This document shows positions 26,864 to 37,098 of a stretch of 64,000 nucleotides of DNA, piece after piece. Positions within the stretch are counted from its first letter, which is position 1; each line of letters begins with the position of its first letter. Both the position numbers and the translations under genes were made by a program. The DNA comes from Flavobacterium indicum GPTSA100-9 = DSM 17447 (GTDB lineage Bacteria; Bacteroidota; Bacteroidia; Flavobacteriales; Flavobacteriaceae), in assembly GCF_000455605.1 (NCBI RefSeq), contig NC_017025.1:2046001-2110000 (forward strand). The letters run 5' to 3'. The notes under the pieces were generated by a model. That model saw only the letters and a list, made by a program, of their open reading frames with translations. It made no database searches and was not told where the DNA came from.

Positions 26864-28303
26864 TTAATTCGGTAAACGTACAATTTTCTTGTCTTCTAAA
26901 TACTTTTGTAAAGCCACTAGAGCTGCCACTTCAGCTTCTTTATCAAATTGTGCTTTTAATTTATCACTATCGTAATATTTCTTTACAAAGTTCGTATCAA
27001 AATTACCTGATCTAAAAGCTTCATGTTCCATCACAAAAGTTCCGAATGGTAGTGTGGTACTCACGCCTTCCACTTTATATTGTGCAATCGCTTCAATCAT
27101 CAATTCAATGGCTTCTTCACGGGTTTTACCATACGTAATTAGCTTAGCCAACATGGGATCGTAATAAATTGGCACATCCATTCCTTGTTCAAAACCATTA
27201 TCTACTCGAATACCTTCTCCAACTGGAATTTGGTACACCTCTAAATTTCCAACACTCGGTAAAAAGTCATTTAATGGATCTTCCGCATACACACGTAATT
27301 CCATAGCATGCCCTTTTATTTCTAAATCTTCTTGCTTAATTGGTAAAGCTTCACCTCTAGCTACACGAATTTGCATTTCAACTAAATCCATTCCCGTAAT
27401 CATTTCAGTAACAGGATGTTCTACTTGTAAACGTGTATTCATTTCTAAGAAATAGAAATTTTTATTTTCGTCTAATAAAAATTCAACTGTTCCTGCTCCT
27501 AAATAATCACACGATTGTGCCACACGAACTGCAGCTTCACCCATTGCTTTACGTATTTCAGGAGTTAAAACTGAAGAAGGTGCTTCTTCTACTACTTTTT
27601 GATGGCGACGCTGAATACTACATTCTCTTTCAAATAAGTAAAGAATATTTCCATGACTATCAGCCATTACTTGTATTTCGATATGACGCGGCGAACCAAC
27701 ATATTTTTCAATAAAAACAGAGCCATCACCAAAAGCATTGGTAGCTTCCGAAATTGCTCTATTCATTTGAGATTCAAATTCTGCTTCATTTTCAACAATA
27801 CGCATACCTTTTCCACCCCCACCAGCAGAAGCTTTAATTAAAATTGGAAATCCAATTTCTGAAGCAACTTTTTTAGCCAGAGCAATATCCGTAATTGCTT
27901 CATCCAAACCAGGAACCATTGGGATATTGAACGCTTTAACTGCATCTTTTGCAGCAAGTTTACTTCCCATGATTTTCATCGCATGTGATTTAGGTCCAAT
28001 AAACGTAATGTTATTTTTTTCTGCTAATTCTGAAAAATCAGAGTTTTCACTTAAAAATCCGTAACCAGGATGAATCCCATCTACCCCTAATTCTTTACAA
28101 ACTTCAATAATTTTATCGCCTAATAAATACGATTGATTCGAAGGTGCTTCACCAATACAAACGGCTTCATCAGCAAATTTAACATGTGGCGAATTTCTAT
28201 CTACTGTAGAATAAACGGCAACCGTTTTAATTCCCATCTTTTTAGCGGTTTTCATCACACGAAGTGCAATTTCACCTCTATTTGCAACTAATATCTTTTT
28301 CAT
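26864..28303 (-). CDS. accC: Acyl-CoA carboxylase biotin carboxylase subunit
   Basis: This 479-residue ATP-grasp enzyme carboxylates biotin using ATP and bicarbonate. It has the N-terminal KILVANRGEIALRVMKTAKK, GIHPGYGFLSENSDF, the glycine-rich ATP loop KASAGGGGKGMRIV, ERECSIQRRHQKVVEEAPS, and FLEMNTRLQVEHPVTEMITG with catalytic residues. The start is the ATG at 28303, one base after the stop of the biotin carrier gene; an upstream TTG would overlap that gene. Because it sits with a pccB-type carboxyltransferase, it probably serves propionyl-CoA rather than acetyl-CoA carboxylation, which is inference. Confidence 0.93.
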   Translation of the reverse strand: MKKILVANRGEIALRVMKTAKKMGIKTVAVYSTVDRNSPHVKFADEAVCIGEAPSNQSYLLGDKIIEVCKELGVDGIHPGYGFLSENSDFSELAEKNNITFIGPKSHAMKIMGSKLAAKDAVKAFNIPMVPGLDEAITDIALAKKVASEIGFPILIKASAGGGGKGMRIVENEAEFESQMNRAISEATNAFGDGSVFIEKYVGSPRHIEIQVMADSHGNILYLFERECSIQRRHQKVVEEAPSSVLTPEIRKAMGEAAVRVAQSCDYLGAGTVEFLLDENKNFYFLEMNTRLQVEHPVTEMITGMDLVEMQIRVARGEALPIKQEDLEIKGHAMELRVYAEDPLNDFLPSVGNLEVYQIPVGEGIRVDNGFEQGMDVPIYYDPMLAKLITYGKTREEAIELMIEAIAQYKVEGVSTTLPFGTFVMEHEAFRSGNFDTNFVKKYYDSDKLKAQFDKEAEVAALVALQKYLEDKKIVRLPN

Positions 28304-28304
28304 G

Positions 28305-28790
28305 CTATTCAAATTCAATTAACAATTGTCCTTTTTCTACGGCATTCCCTTTTTCTACTGATACACTTTTAATGACACCTGCGCGAGGTGAAAACAATGT
28401 ATTTTCCATTTTCATTGCCTCTAGAATTAATAAAGTCTCATTTTCTTGTACTTCCTGACCAACCTGCACAGCTACTTCTAGAATTAATCCAGGCATAGGA
28501 GCTTTTATCGCATTAACAACTTTACCTGCTCCAAGTGAAATACCCATCTCTTTAATTAAGGAATCTAAAGGAGTTGCAATATCAACATGATAAGTAGATC
28601 CATTAACTTTTACAGTATATTTTCTTGCATTATAATCTGTTGCAATTATTTCTGCCTGATAAGCCATATGGTCGTTAAGAATGTGAAAATGATTTTCTTT
28701 TACACTAACAGCATCTAATTTCCCTAAATCCTGTTCAGTAAACTCAAATGAAGTATTTTGATTTACAGAAAGTTTATAAGATTTACTCAT
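28305..28790 (-). CDS. Biotin carboxyl carrier protein of acyl-CoA carboxylase
   Basis: This 161-residue protein ends in a biotinyl domain with the biotinylation site in LLILEAMKMENTLFSP (lysine within EAMKMEN, about residue 125), preceded by AIKAPMPGLILEVAVQVGQ. The N-terminal half (about 1-75) is the short beta domain seen in BCCP-like subunits of PCC-type carboxylases. It is the first gene of the carboxylase operon. A 104-base gap separates it from the sensor kinase gene upstream on the same strand, which holds the palindrome at 28825. Confidence 0.92.
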   Translation of the reverse strand: MSKSYKLSVNQNTSFEFTEQDLGKLDAVSVKENHFHILNDHMAYQAEIIATDYNARKYTVKVNGSTYHVDIATPLDSLIKEMGISLGAGKVVNAIKAPMPGLILEVAVQVGQEVQENETLLILEAMKMENTLFSPRAGVIKSVSVEKGNAVEKGQLLIEFE

Positions 28791-28824
28791 AATTTTAAAA
28801 ATTTGGTTGTAAAAATACGTAAAA

Positions 28825-28836
28825 GAAAACGTTTTC
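28825..28836. promoter_or_regulatory. Palindrome upstream of the carboxylase operon
   Basis: GAAAACGTTTTC is a perfect 12-base palindrome 35-46 bases before the biotin carrier ATG, followed by an overlapping imperfect CGTTTTCGGAACG. Its AACGTT core equals that of the palindrome GCGAACGTTCGC in front of aceB, suggesting, without proof, a shared regulator. Confidence 0.45.
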
Positions 28837-28893
28837 GGAACGCAAAATTTTAAAAATGTGGTAGTTTGGTATAGCTATTATAAAAAATATAGT

Positions 28894-30987
28894 TTAGTCA
28901 ATTTTGATGAATTTTGACAGTGTTTTCATCAATTTATTTTTATCAATTGGTTTCATAATGTAATCGCTAAATCCAAGATCTTTAATTTTTTGAATCTCCT
29001 CTTCAAACGAATAAGAAGTTTGTGCAATGATTGGGATATTTTTATCTAATTGTCTAATTACTTCAAATGCTTCGTACCCATTTTTATTTGGCATTTTTAT
29101 ATCCATTAAAATGAGATTGATTTCCTGATTATTTTTAAACAATTCTATTGCTTCATTTCCATCATGAGCCCTGATAATTGTAAAATTTAAATTTTTTAAT
29201 AATTTTTCAATCAACAAAAAATTCACATTATCATCCTCAGCAACTAAAATTACTTCTTCATTACCCAATTCTTGAACTAAACTTGAATTTACTTCATCAT
29301 TAGAAGGTAGACTTTCATAAATTTCAATTGGAATAGCTACTTTAAATGTTGTTCCAACGTGTTCTTTTGATTCGAAAGTAATGGTTCCATTTAACATTTC
29401 AACATACGCTTTTGAAATAGCTAAACCTAATCCTAATCCTTCATTGGCTGAAATGTCTTTTGAATTAATTTTACTAAATCGTTTAAAAACATTTAATTGA
29501 AATTCTGCTGGAATACCAATTCCTGAATCTTTAACTTGTATCTTTAAACTATTATTTTCAACACCAATCTCTAAAATTATAAATCCTTTTTTGGTAAATT
29601 TAAAAGCATTATTGAGAAGATTACATATAATTTCCTGAACTTTAACTTTATCTGTTAAAATTATGGGCAAATGTGAGTCGGCAGTTATAATTTTAAAATC
29701 AATTTCTTTATTCGATTGCATTAAATCATAAGTTTCTTTTGTAAAAGACACAAATTCATTTAAATCGAAAACCGTAAAATTCGGTTTTATACTGTTTGAA
29801 TCAATCTTTGACATTTCGACTAAATCATCAATAATCTCAATTAAATTTTTACCACTCTGTTTAATGATTGTGATGTAGTCGTTTCTTTCTTTTTCAGAAA
29901 TAGTATCATTATTCAATAAATCAGAAAAACCTATAATTGCATTCATAGGAGTTCTAATTTCATGTGATAAATTCATTAGAAAAGCTGTTTTTAACTTGTC
30001 ACTTTCCTCAGCTTTAGTTTTGGCAAGATTTAATTCTTTTGTTTTTAATTGATTTTCTTCAAAAAGTTTCCCAATATAGCGGAATTCGCCTCTAATATTT
30101 TTTAGTGATTGAATAGCATTAGGATCACCGTTTTTCAATATTTTTTTAATAAAACTGAGTGGTAATTTTGACCATTTATTGGCAAAATAAAAATAAATTA
30201 TCCAAGAAAGAATTAGCGCAATTGTAATTACAGTTAAAATAAACTTGGTTATCCAAAAATCAATATTATAGGCACGTTTAAAATATAATTTTTGAATAAT
30301 TTTTTGATTATAATCTTTTAATGGATATACAAAAGAAACTGATTTTATATTGTTATCTGATTTTGTAAAAAACTCAATATTAGAGGTACTTATTTTTTCA
30401 AAATTGGCAAAATAATCATTGTCCAAAAGTCGGACCATAAAAAAACAACCCGCAGGTTTTGTTTTATTTTTATAAGGATCATTGGAGGGATGAATTGTTG
30501 CCCCATACACTTCAACAATACCTTCTGGTATTTTCAAATAAAACTTATCAATTTTCTTATTTAATACTTTACGAATAGCCTCTTTAGGAATAAAATCAAA
30601 CGTTTTTATTTTTGGAGTAGCAACTTTTGTAACAAAATGAGCATCTAAATCATATACTACTATATATTCAACTTTATAATTATTTACAATACTTGCCACC
30701 GAAGCATTGAACCAATTAATATTTTTAGTTTTTAGAAAAGTAACAAACTCATCCCAATAAGTGATTTCTACAATAAGTGAAGTTAAATTTTCAGAATCGA
30801 GTTTCATTAAAGAATTAATTTCATTCTTATAAATTTTATTACTCGAATCATAAATATGTCGCTCTTGTACTTTCATGTAATAGTACAAAGCAAGTACCAA
30901 AATCAATAATGCAAAAGACATAATTGATAAAAGACTTAATACTTTTTTGTAGGTAGAATCTATTTTTTTACAGAAAAAAAATCTCAA
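28894..30987 (-). CDS. Hybrid sensor histidine kinase with CHASE4-like sensor and receiver
   Basis: This 697-residue membrane sensor has two transmembrane helices (about 17-38 and 243-267) flanking an extracytoplasmic domain with CHASE4 features (SLIVEITYWDEFVTFL near residue 60, then YIVVYDLDAHFV). The cytoplasm contains a coiled linker, HisKA with the phosphoacceptor histidine in MNLSHEIRTPMNAIIGFSDL (about 340-359), and HATPase_c (NLLNNAFKFTKKGF, VKDSGIGIPAEF, GLGLGLAISKAYVE). A C-terminal receiver follows (VAEDDNVNFLL, LILMDIKMPNKNG with the acceptor aspartate, IAQTSY). The first codon is TTG; starting at ATG 30921 would cut into the first helix. Its target is unknown. Confidence 0.92.
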   Translation of the reverse strand: MRFFFCKKIDSTYKKVLSLLSIMSFALLILVLALYYYMKVQERHIYDSSNKIYKNEINSLMKLDSENLTSLIVEITYWDEFVTFLKTKNINWFNASVASIVNNYKVEYIVVYDLDAHFVTKVATPKIKTFDFIPKEAIRKVLNKKIDKFYLKIPEGIVEVYGATIHPSNDPYKNKTKPAGCFFMVRLLDNDYFANFEKISTSNIEFFTKSDNNIKSVSFVYPLKDYNQKIIQKLYFKRAYNIDFWITKFILTVITIALILSWIIYFYFANKWSKLPLSFIKKILKNGDPNAIQSLKNIRGEFRYIGKLFEENQLKTKELNLAKTKAEESDKLKTAFLMNLSHEIRTPMNAIIGFSDLLNNDTISEKERNDYITIIKQSGKNLIEIIDDLVEMSKIDSNSIKPNFTVFDLNEFVSFTKETYDLMQSNKEIDFKIITADSHLPIILTDKVKVQEIICNLLNNAFKFTKKGFIILEIGVENNSLKIQVKDSGIGIPAEFQLNVFKRFSKINSKDISANEGLGLGLAISKAYVEMLNGTITFESKEHVGTTFKVAIPIEIYESLPSNDEVNSSLVQELGNEEVILVAEDDNVNFLLIEKLLKNLNFTIIRAHDGNEAIELFKNNQEINLILMDIKMPNKNGYEAFEVIRQLDKNIPIIAQTSYSFEEEIQKIKDLGFSDYIMKPIDKNKLMKTLSKFIKID

Positions 30988-31092
30988 AACAAAACTCTTT
31001 AGATGTTAAATTTATGATTTTTTTTCAAAAAATACACACTATATAAAAAATAGCATCAAAAAAAATAATTCTATATTAACAAATCATAACAA

Positions 31093-33288
31093 TTATAACA
31101 CCAAAACTCCATATTTTCTAAAGTTTGTCATTGCCTTGCTAAACCAAAACAATTCAAAATCTTCAAATTGAGTTTCGTAATCTAATTTTATGTGTTGAAA
31201 AGTTACTAATTTATCATTTGCAATTGAAGTAGCTGCAATCATTTTCAACAGCCAATCCCCTACCTTCTTCTCAATTGTTATATCATAAGAAAATGTTTTA
31301 TCTTGAAATAATAAATTCATCATTTCCCAATTCATTCCTTTTTTAGATTTTGTAAAAACTTCAACTTTAGGATTATTACAAATACTAACTACTTTTGAGT
31401 TAGGTTTTAAAGAAAATATTTCTTCCTCTTTGAGACAATCTTGAATGTAAAAAGGGGCAATTTTGGTTTTTGGTATTTTAAAATCAAACCATTCTTGTAA
31501 TTCAAAATCAAAACCAATACCATGCATATAATTAAAGAGTGATTTTTTTAATCCATAACTAAATTTATCATGATTAATCCCTGTTTTGTCTTTAAATTGA
31601 ATGTCATTATTAGCAAAAGTAATTTCCTTAATTTCTGGAACTACACCAAATTCATCAGGGGTGATGCCTACTGGACTATGCGCTGTCATAGCGAATTGAT
31701 GCCAAAAACCACTTTGTAAAACACCAATTTCAAATAATTGGCGAACCATTTCCAACGAATCTACAGTCTCTTGTACGGTTTGTGTAGGATAGCCATACAT
31801 CAAATAGGCATGTACCATAATGCCACTTTCTGTAAAGTTTTTGGTAACCTGAGCAACTTGTTCTACTGTAACCCCTTTTTTAATTAAAGCTAATAACCTA
31901 TCGGACGCTACTTCTAATCCGCCAGAGACAGCAATACAACCCGATAATTTTAATAATAAACATAAATCTTTTGTAAAACTTTTTTCAAAACGGATGTTGG
32001 TCCACCAAGTTACCACTAAATTTCGTCGTAAAATCTCAAGTGCAACTTCTCGCATTAAAGCAGGTGGTGCAGCTTCATCCACAAAATGAAAACCATTTTC
32101 TCCTGTTTGCTCTATGAGTTGTTCCATTCTATCGACTAAAATTTTAGCATGAATGGGTTCATAAATTTTGATATAATCCAAAGAAATATCACAAAAAGTA
32201 CACTTTCCCCAATAGCACCCGTGAGCCATAGTTAATTTATTCCATCGTCCATCACTCCAAAGACTATGCATAGGATTAGCCACTTCAATTACAGAAATAT
32301 ATTGATCTAGCAACAAATCTGAATAGTCTGGTGTACCTACTTCACTTTGTTTATAATCCAATTGGGATGTGTTGTTTACATAAACTACTTTTCCATTTTC
32401 TAACCAAAATGTTCGTTTAAATTCGGTATTTTTGGAGTTAAGCACATGCGAATACAAAAGTTCTAATGGTAATTCACCATCATCCAATGTTATAAAATCA
32501 AAGAATTCAAAAACTCTAATATCTTTTAAATCACGTAATTCTGTATTTGGAAAGCCACCTCCCATGGCAATTTTTATTGATGAAAAATGTTGCTTTATGT
32601 ATTTTGCACAACGAAAAGCACTATATAAATTACCGGGGAAGGGAACTGAAAAACATACTAATTTCGGTTTATTTTCTTCAATTCTTTGATGCAATAATTG
32701 CAAGGTAATTTCATCAATATAAGTTGGTTCCAACTGAAGATAATCATACAACTCATCAAAAGAATTAGCACTTCGACCTAAACGTTCTGCATAGCGACTA
32801 AAACCAAAATTTTCATCTATACATTCCACTATAAAGTCTGATAAATCTTCTAAATATAATGTTGCCAAATGTTTTGCTTTATCTTGCATACCCATAGAAC
32901 CAAAAGCCCAATTAACAGCTTCTACATCTGCATGAAAATTTGCAAATCTGGATGCTTCTGGTAAAAAATTCCCACTACAGATTTGTCGTGCTAAAGAAGG
33001 ATTTTTACCTTGCAAAAAAGCAATTACTTTATCTATAGTTTTAATATAATCGGCTTGTAATGCAAAAATTCTACTAGCATTTTCAGACAACTCAAATTCC
33101 TCTTGAATACTTTCAAAAATATAATTTAATCCTTTTTTAGAAAACAATTCTAAAATTACTTCAATACCCAAATCCATTTGAGTACTTTCAATCTTTTTAG
33201 TGTTGAAAAAACCTTTTAAATAAGCTGTTGCTGGGTAAGGTGTATTCAATTGTGTAAAAGGCGGCGTTATGAGAAGTATGGGTTTCAA
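31093..33288 (-). CDS. B12-binding-type radical SAM protein with CX4CX2C cluster motif
   Basis: This 731-residue protein has an N-terminal region typical of B12-binding radical SAM enzymes (PILLITPPFTQLNTPYPATA at the start, VCFSVPFPGNLYSAFRCAKY and KIAMGGGFPNTELRDLKDIR later). The radical SAM core has HGCYWGKCTFCDISLDYIKI near residue 360. Its cysteines are spaced CX4CX2C, not the usual CX3CX2C. GGLEVASDRLLALIKKGVTV and YLMYGYPTQTVQETVDSL support the TIM barrel. A cobalamin-specific DxHxxG is not seen. The start codon is TTG; it is kept because the first residues form the conserved first strand. Reaction and substrate are unknown. Confidence 0.85.
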   Translation of the reverse strand: MKPILLITPPFTQLNTPYPATAYLKGFFNTKKIESTQMDLGIEVILELFSKKGLNYIFESIQEEFELSENASRIFALQADYIKTIDKVIAFLQGKNPSLARQICSGNFLPEASRFANFHADVEAVNWAFGSMGMQDKAKHLATLYLEDLSDFIVECIDENFGFSRYAERLGRSANSFDELYDYLQLEPTYIDEITLQLLHQRIEENKPKLVCFSVPFPGNLYSAFRCAKYIKQHFSSIKIAMGGGFPNTELRDLKDIRVFEFFDFITLDDGELPLELLYSHVLNSKNTEFKRTFWLENGKVVYVNNTSQLDYKQSEVGTPDYSDLLLDQYISVIEVANPMHSLWSDGRWNKLTMAHGCYWGKCTFCDISLDYIKIYEPIHAKILVDRMEQLIEQTGENGFHFVDEAAPPALMREVALEILRRNLVVTWWTNIRFEKSFTKDLCLLLKLSGCIAVSGGLEVASDRLLALIKKGVTVEQVAQVTKNFTESGIMVHAYLMYGYPTQTVQETVDSLEMVRQLFEIGVLQSGFWHQFAMTAHSPVGITPDEFGVVPEIKEITFANNDIQFKDKTGINHDKFSYGLKKSLFNYMHGIGFDFELQEWFDFKIPKTKIAPFYIQDCLKEEEIFSLKPNSKVVSICNNPKVEVFTKSKKGMNWEMMNLLFQDKTFSYDITIEKKVGDWLLKMIAATSIANDKLVTFQHIKLDYETQFEDFELFWFSKAMTNFRKYGVLVL

Positions 33289-33373
33289 ATAAAATTAATT
33301 TTAAAACACAAAAATAACATTTTATTATCATTAACTACATGTACTAAATCACTTCTATTTCATATATTTTTTT

Positions 33374-33381
33374 TATTTTTG
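33374..33381 (+). promoter_or_regulatory. -7 promoter element of the large T9SS cargo gene
   Basis: TATTTTTG matches TAnnTTTG 15 bases before the ATG; a -33 TTG at standard spacing is not visible. Confidence 0.45.
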
Positions 33382-33396
33382 TAAAAATTTATTTTC

Positions 33397-36300
33397 ATGA
33401 AACAAATAGTTAATCTATTCATTCTCCTATCAATAAACATTTTATTTAGCCAAAACAACATTAATTTAAATTCAAAAAAACTTGAAAAAAGAAAAATATT
33501 TGAAGATCAATCTGGAAAAATAGTTACCAATCCAGAACAAATTCAAACTATTTTAGAAAAAAAGAAAATAGAAGAGATAATCAATACTCCTAAATTAAAA
33601 TTTAAAAGTAGTACTGCTGTTCATTTATGTAGTAATAATAATTTTGAAGAGTTTGAAACAATTTCAGGCGTAAATTACCTCAAAGATTATAAATATACAA
33701 TAACGGATCCATTAAATCCAACTCAATGTGTAACTCCTTTTGTTACTGCGACTTCTGGAATAGCTGAATACAATCCAACAAATACCGGCTTAATGGTAAC
33801 AACTGTTCCTGCAAATTATATTGACGAATTTATAGGAAGTATAAATGCATTTGACCAATTTGCTTTAAAAATAAATTACAAAAGTTCAAATACAACTTCA
33901 GGGGTTGTTCATGCAAAAAGATTTAAAACAAATAATGAAGATAAAGTCACTTTAAATTACAAAGCAGTACTCCAAAGTATAGATGGATCTGGGCATCAAA
34001 ATGAACAACCATTCATAAAAATCAGGATTATTAAAAGTAATGGTTCTATTGCAGATGAATTTTGTTTAATTGGTGATCCTACGAATTGTATTTTTACTCA
34101 AGCTCCAAATTATGAAGCTGGCAGTATTGTTTTATTTACTTCAAATTGGCAAAATGTAAGTTTAGATATTTCTTCTATTCCAAATAATGAAGAATTTACT
34201 ATTGAAATGACAGCAGCAAGATGCGGACTTGGAGGGCATTTTGGATATGCATACATTGACGATTTATGTCTTGCACATTCAGATGAAAATTTACAAGGTA
34301 GTATTGAATTAAATCCTTTATTTCAAATTTGTCCTAATTTACCAATTGATGTATGTGGAACATTTACAATTCCAAATTCTGGAGGTATTTCTGCAAATGT
34401 TACAGGTATTACATTAAATGTTTTAAACAATAATAATGCAATTGTTTATTCAAGTAGCACACCAACTACATTAGATTTAAACACAAAAATATTTTGTTTT
34501 CAATTAAATGCAGCTAATTTTCCAAATGTTATAAATGCAAATTATAATGTAAGTGCAACAATTAATTACAGTACAACACAAACAAATTGTTCTGGAACAG
34601 CGTTTAATTCAGTCACTGATCCGGACGCTAACATTGGATGGGATATATCATTTTTAAATTGTACACCAGATTGTAATTTTTCACTACAAACGGGCACATT
34701 AAATATGTGTGATACAAACTCCGACGGTAAAGAATTTTTCGATTTAACAAATATTGAAAATCAATTAATTGGAACACAAACTGGCTTAACAATTTCTTAT
34801 TTTAATACTTATAATGATGCTTCTACAAACACAAATTCAATAACAAATCCTACAAATTTTGAAAGTTATTCATCAACCCTCTATGCGAGAATAACAAAAG
34901 ACGCAACCTGTTACAAGATAATAGCTTTTCAACTTTTAGTTAAAAATCCATTTGCTTCAATATCAGGAATTTTAAATGTTTGTCAAGGAAGTACTGATTT
35001 AACTGCTTCTCAAGGAGTTTCCTATTTATGGTCAACAGGAGAAACCACACAAACAATAAGTGTATCTTCAGTTGGTACTTATACTGTTACTGTAGTTGAT
35101 GACGAAGGATGTAGTTCATCAAAAAGCGTCACAATATTACCAAGTCAAGTTGCAGTTTCCCCAACAATTGAAGTTATTCAACCAACATGTTCTGTAGGAA
35201 CTGGAACCATAACTATAACCAGTCCTGCAGCAGAATTTAGTATTGATGGTGGTTTAACTTGGTCAACAAATAATTCTTTTACTAATTTAAATGTTGGATT
35301 TTACAATATAAAAATTAGAACAATTAATAACTGTTATTCTTATAATTCTACTGTTCACATTATTCCATTCCTATCTGATTATCCCTACTTTAATTCTGTT
35401 CAACCTACAAGTTGTGATGGATTAGGTGAAATAACCATTACCACTGTTGCTTCCGAATATAGTTTTGATAACGGTGTAACATGGACAACAAACAATGTAG
35501 CCTCTAATTTACCTATGGGTACTTATTTAATTAGAACAAAAGATTCAAACGGATGCATTTCTAATTTCAATAGTGTTACACTATATGGTGAATTTTTATC
35601 AATTCCTACATATGTTTTTAGTCCACCTTATTGTTCAAACTTAGGAAGTATAATTTTCACTTCAGTTTCTGATTTTTACAGCATTGATGGTGGAACAACA
35701 TGGCAAACCTCAAATACATTTAACAATTTACCTGCAGGCAGTTATCTAGTAAAATTAAAAAACAATCTTGGTTGTACTTCTCCAACTCAATATGTTTATT
35801 TGACTAGTTTAGAAAACACCTATCCAGATTACACAATAACTGATGCTGGTTGTAATACATATGCTTCCATAGTTGTCAATACAATTGCAGATGAATATAG
35901 TTTTGATAATGGATTAACTTGGACTACATCAAATACCTTAACTAACATATATGGCGGAGGAGTTACTTTTCCTATAAAAATTAAAAAAGGAGGAAATTGC
36001 TATAGTCTTACATCAAATGCATATGTTAGTTCAACATTTTTACCATTACCTGTAGTTACAAATTATTCAATTTTGATTTGTGACAATCAAAATAATGGTA
36101 ATGAACCTGTTAATTTAACCATTTACAACAATCAATTTGTTGTTAACAGTACTAATTTCACATTTACTTACTACAATTCTTTAAATGGAGCTCAAAATCA
36201 AATAGCATCAGATCAAATTACTAATTCATTAAGTTATTTATTAAATACAAATTCAAAAATTATATATGTCAATGTTAAAGATATTTATGGATGTTTTAGT

Positions 36301-37020
36301 ATTGCAGAATTACAATTAGATTTAATTCCTACTCCAATTCCAACTATTGAAGATTTATTTTATTTATGTGAAAATCACACAGTAAAATTAACTGAAAATC
36401 AATATTTTGACAGCTATTTATGGTCAACTGGAGAAACTACCCCAAGTATTATTGTGAATCAACCAGGTCAATATCAATTAACTGTAACTGAAAATCACGG
36501 AAATGTTATTTGTTCAACTACTAAATCAATAAATGTAGTTTTATCAAATCCAGCAATATTTCAACAAACCATCACTTCTGATTGGACAGATGATAACAAT
36601 ATTATCACTGTTAACGTTACTGGACAAGGAGATTATGAATATTCATTAAACGGCATTGATTATCAAGACAGTAATGTATTTACAAATTTAGAATATGGTG
36701 AATACACGATATATGCAAGAGACAAACATGGATGTGGAATTTCATCTGATGAAATCTATTTACTTATGTATCCAAAATATTTTACACCAAATGGCGACGG
36801 ATATAATGATTTTTGGAAAATTAAGTTTTCAGACAACGAACCTAATTTGACTATAAAAATATTTGACCGACAAGGAAAACTGGTGAAACAATTTGGATCA
36901 TTATCACAAGGATGGGACGGAAATTACAACGGTAATCCCCTACCTTCAACAGATTATTGGTTTGTAGTAACCCGACAAAATGGAAAAACACATAAAGGTC
37001 ATTTTTCTTTAAAACGATAA
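33397..37020 (+). CDS. Large T9SS-exported protein with SprB-like repeats and type B sorting domain
   Basis: This 1207-residue secreted protein has a signal peptide (about 1-18, ILFSQ) and an N-terminal adhesin-like beta domain (about 50-300, ending FGYAYIDDLCLAHSDE). Ig/PKD-like stretches follow with SYLWSTGETTQTISVSSVGT and DSYLWSTGETTPSIIV. A series of SprB-type repeats lies at about 590-880; units include FSIDGGLTWSTNNSFTNL, YSFDNGVTWTTNNVASNL, YSIDGGTTWQTSNTFNNL and YSFDNGLTWTTSNTLTNI. The last 90 residues are the type B sorting domain (YPKYFTPNGDGYNDFW to GHFSLKR). A surface or secreted adhesin is likely. A TATTTTTG -7 element precedes it, and a terminator follows at 37027. Confidence 0.93.
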   Translation: MKQIVNLFILLSINILFSQNNINLNSKKLEKRKIFEDQSGKIVTNPEQIQTILEKKKIEEIINTPKLKFKSSTAVHLCSNNNFEEFETISGVNYLKDYKYTITDPLNPTQCVTPFVTATSGIAEYNPTNTGLMVTTVPANYIDEFIGSINAFDQFALKINYKSSNTTSGVVHAKRFKTNNEDKVTLNYKAVLQSIDGSGHQNEQPFIKIRIIKSNGSIADEFCLIGDPTNCIFTQAPNYEAGSIVLFTSNWQNVSLDISSIPNNEEFTIEMTAARCGLGGHFGYAYIDDLCLAHSDENLQGSIELNPLFQICPNLPIDVCGTFTIPNSGGISANVTGITLNVLNNNNAIVYSSSTPTTLDLNTKIFCFQLNAANFPNVINANYNVSATINYSTTQTNCSGTAFNSVTDPDANIGWDISFLNCTPDCNFSLQTGTLNMCDTNSDGKEFFDLTNIENQLIGTQTGLTISYFNTYNDASTNTNSITNPTNFESYSSTLYARITKDATCYKIIAFQLLVKNPFASISGILNVCQGSTDLTASQGVSYLWSTGETTQTISVSSVGTYTVTVVDDEGCSSSKSVTILPSQVAVSPTIEVIQPTCSVGTGTITITSPAAEFSIDGGLTWSTNNSFTNLNVGFYNIKIRTINNCYSYNSTVHIIPFLSDYPYFNSVQPTSCDGLGEITITTVASEYSFDNGVTWTTNNVASNLPMGTYLIRTKDSNGCISNFNSVTLYGEFLSIPTYVFSPPYCSNLGSIIFTSVSDFYSIDGGTTWQTSNTFNNLPAGSYLVKLKNNLGCTSPTQYVYLTSLENTYPDYTITDAGCNTYASIVVNTIADEYSFDNGLTWTTSNTLTNIYGGGVTFPIKIKKGGNCYSLTSNAYVSSTFLPLPVVTNYSILICDNQNNGNEPVNLTIYNNQFVVNSTNFTFTYYNSLNGAQNQIASDQITNSLSYLLNTNSKIIYVNVKDIYGCFSIAELQLDLIPTPIPTIEDLFYLCENHTVKLTENQYFDSYLWSTGETTPSIIVNQPGQYQLTVTENHGNVICSTTKSINVVLSNPAIFQQTITSDWTDDNNIITVNVTGQGDYEYSLNGIDYQDSNVFTNLEYGEYTIYARDKHGCGISSDEIYLLMYPKYFTPNGDGYNDFWKIKFSDNEPNLTIKIFDRQGKLVKQFGSLSQGWDGNYNGNPLPSTDYWFVVTRQNGKTHKGHFSLKR

Positions 37021-37026
37021 AATGTT

Positions 37027-37052
37027 AAGAGCAGTTAAATACTGCTCTTTTT
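37027..37052 (+). terminator. Intrinsic terminator
   Basis: AAGAGCAGT and ACTGCTCTT form a perfect nine-base-pair stem over TAAAT with a short T tract, six bases after the stop codon of the large T9SS gene. Confidence 0.85.
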
Positions 37053-37098
37053 ATTTATAGATTTTTAAAAATCCGTATTTTTACAAAAAAATTGTTGT

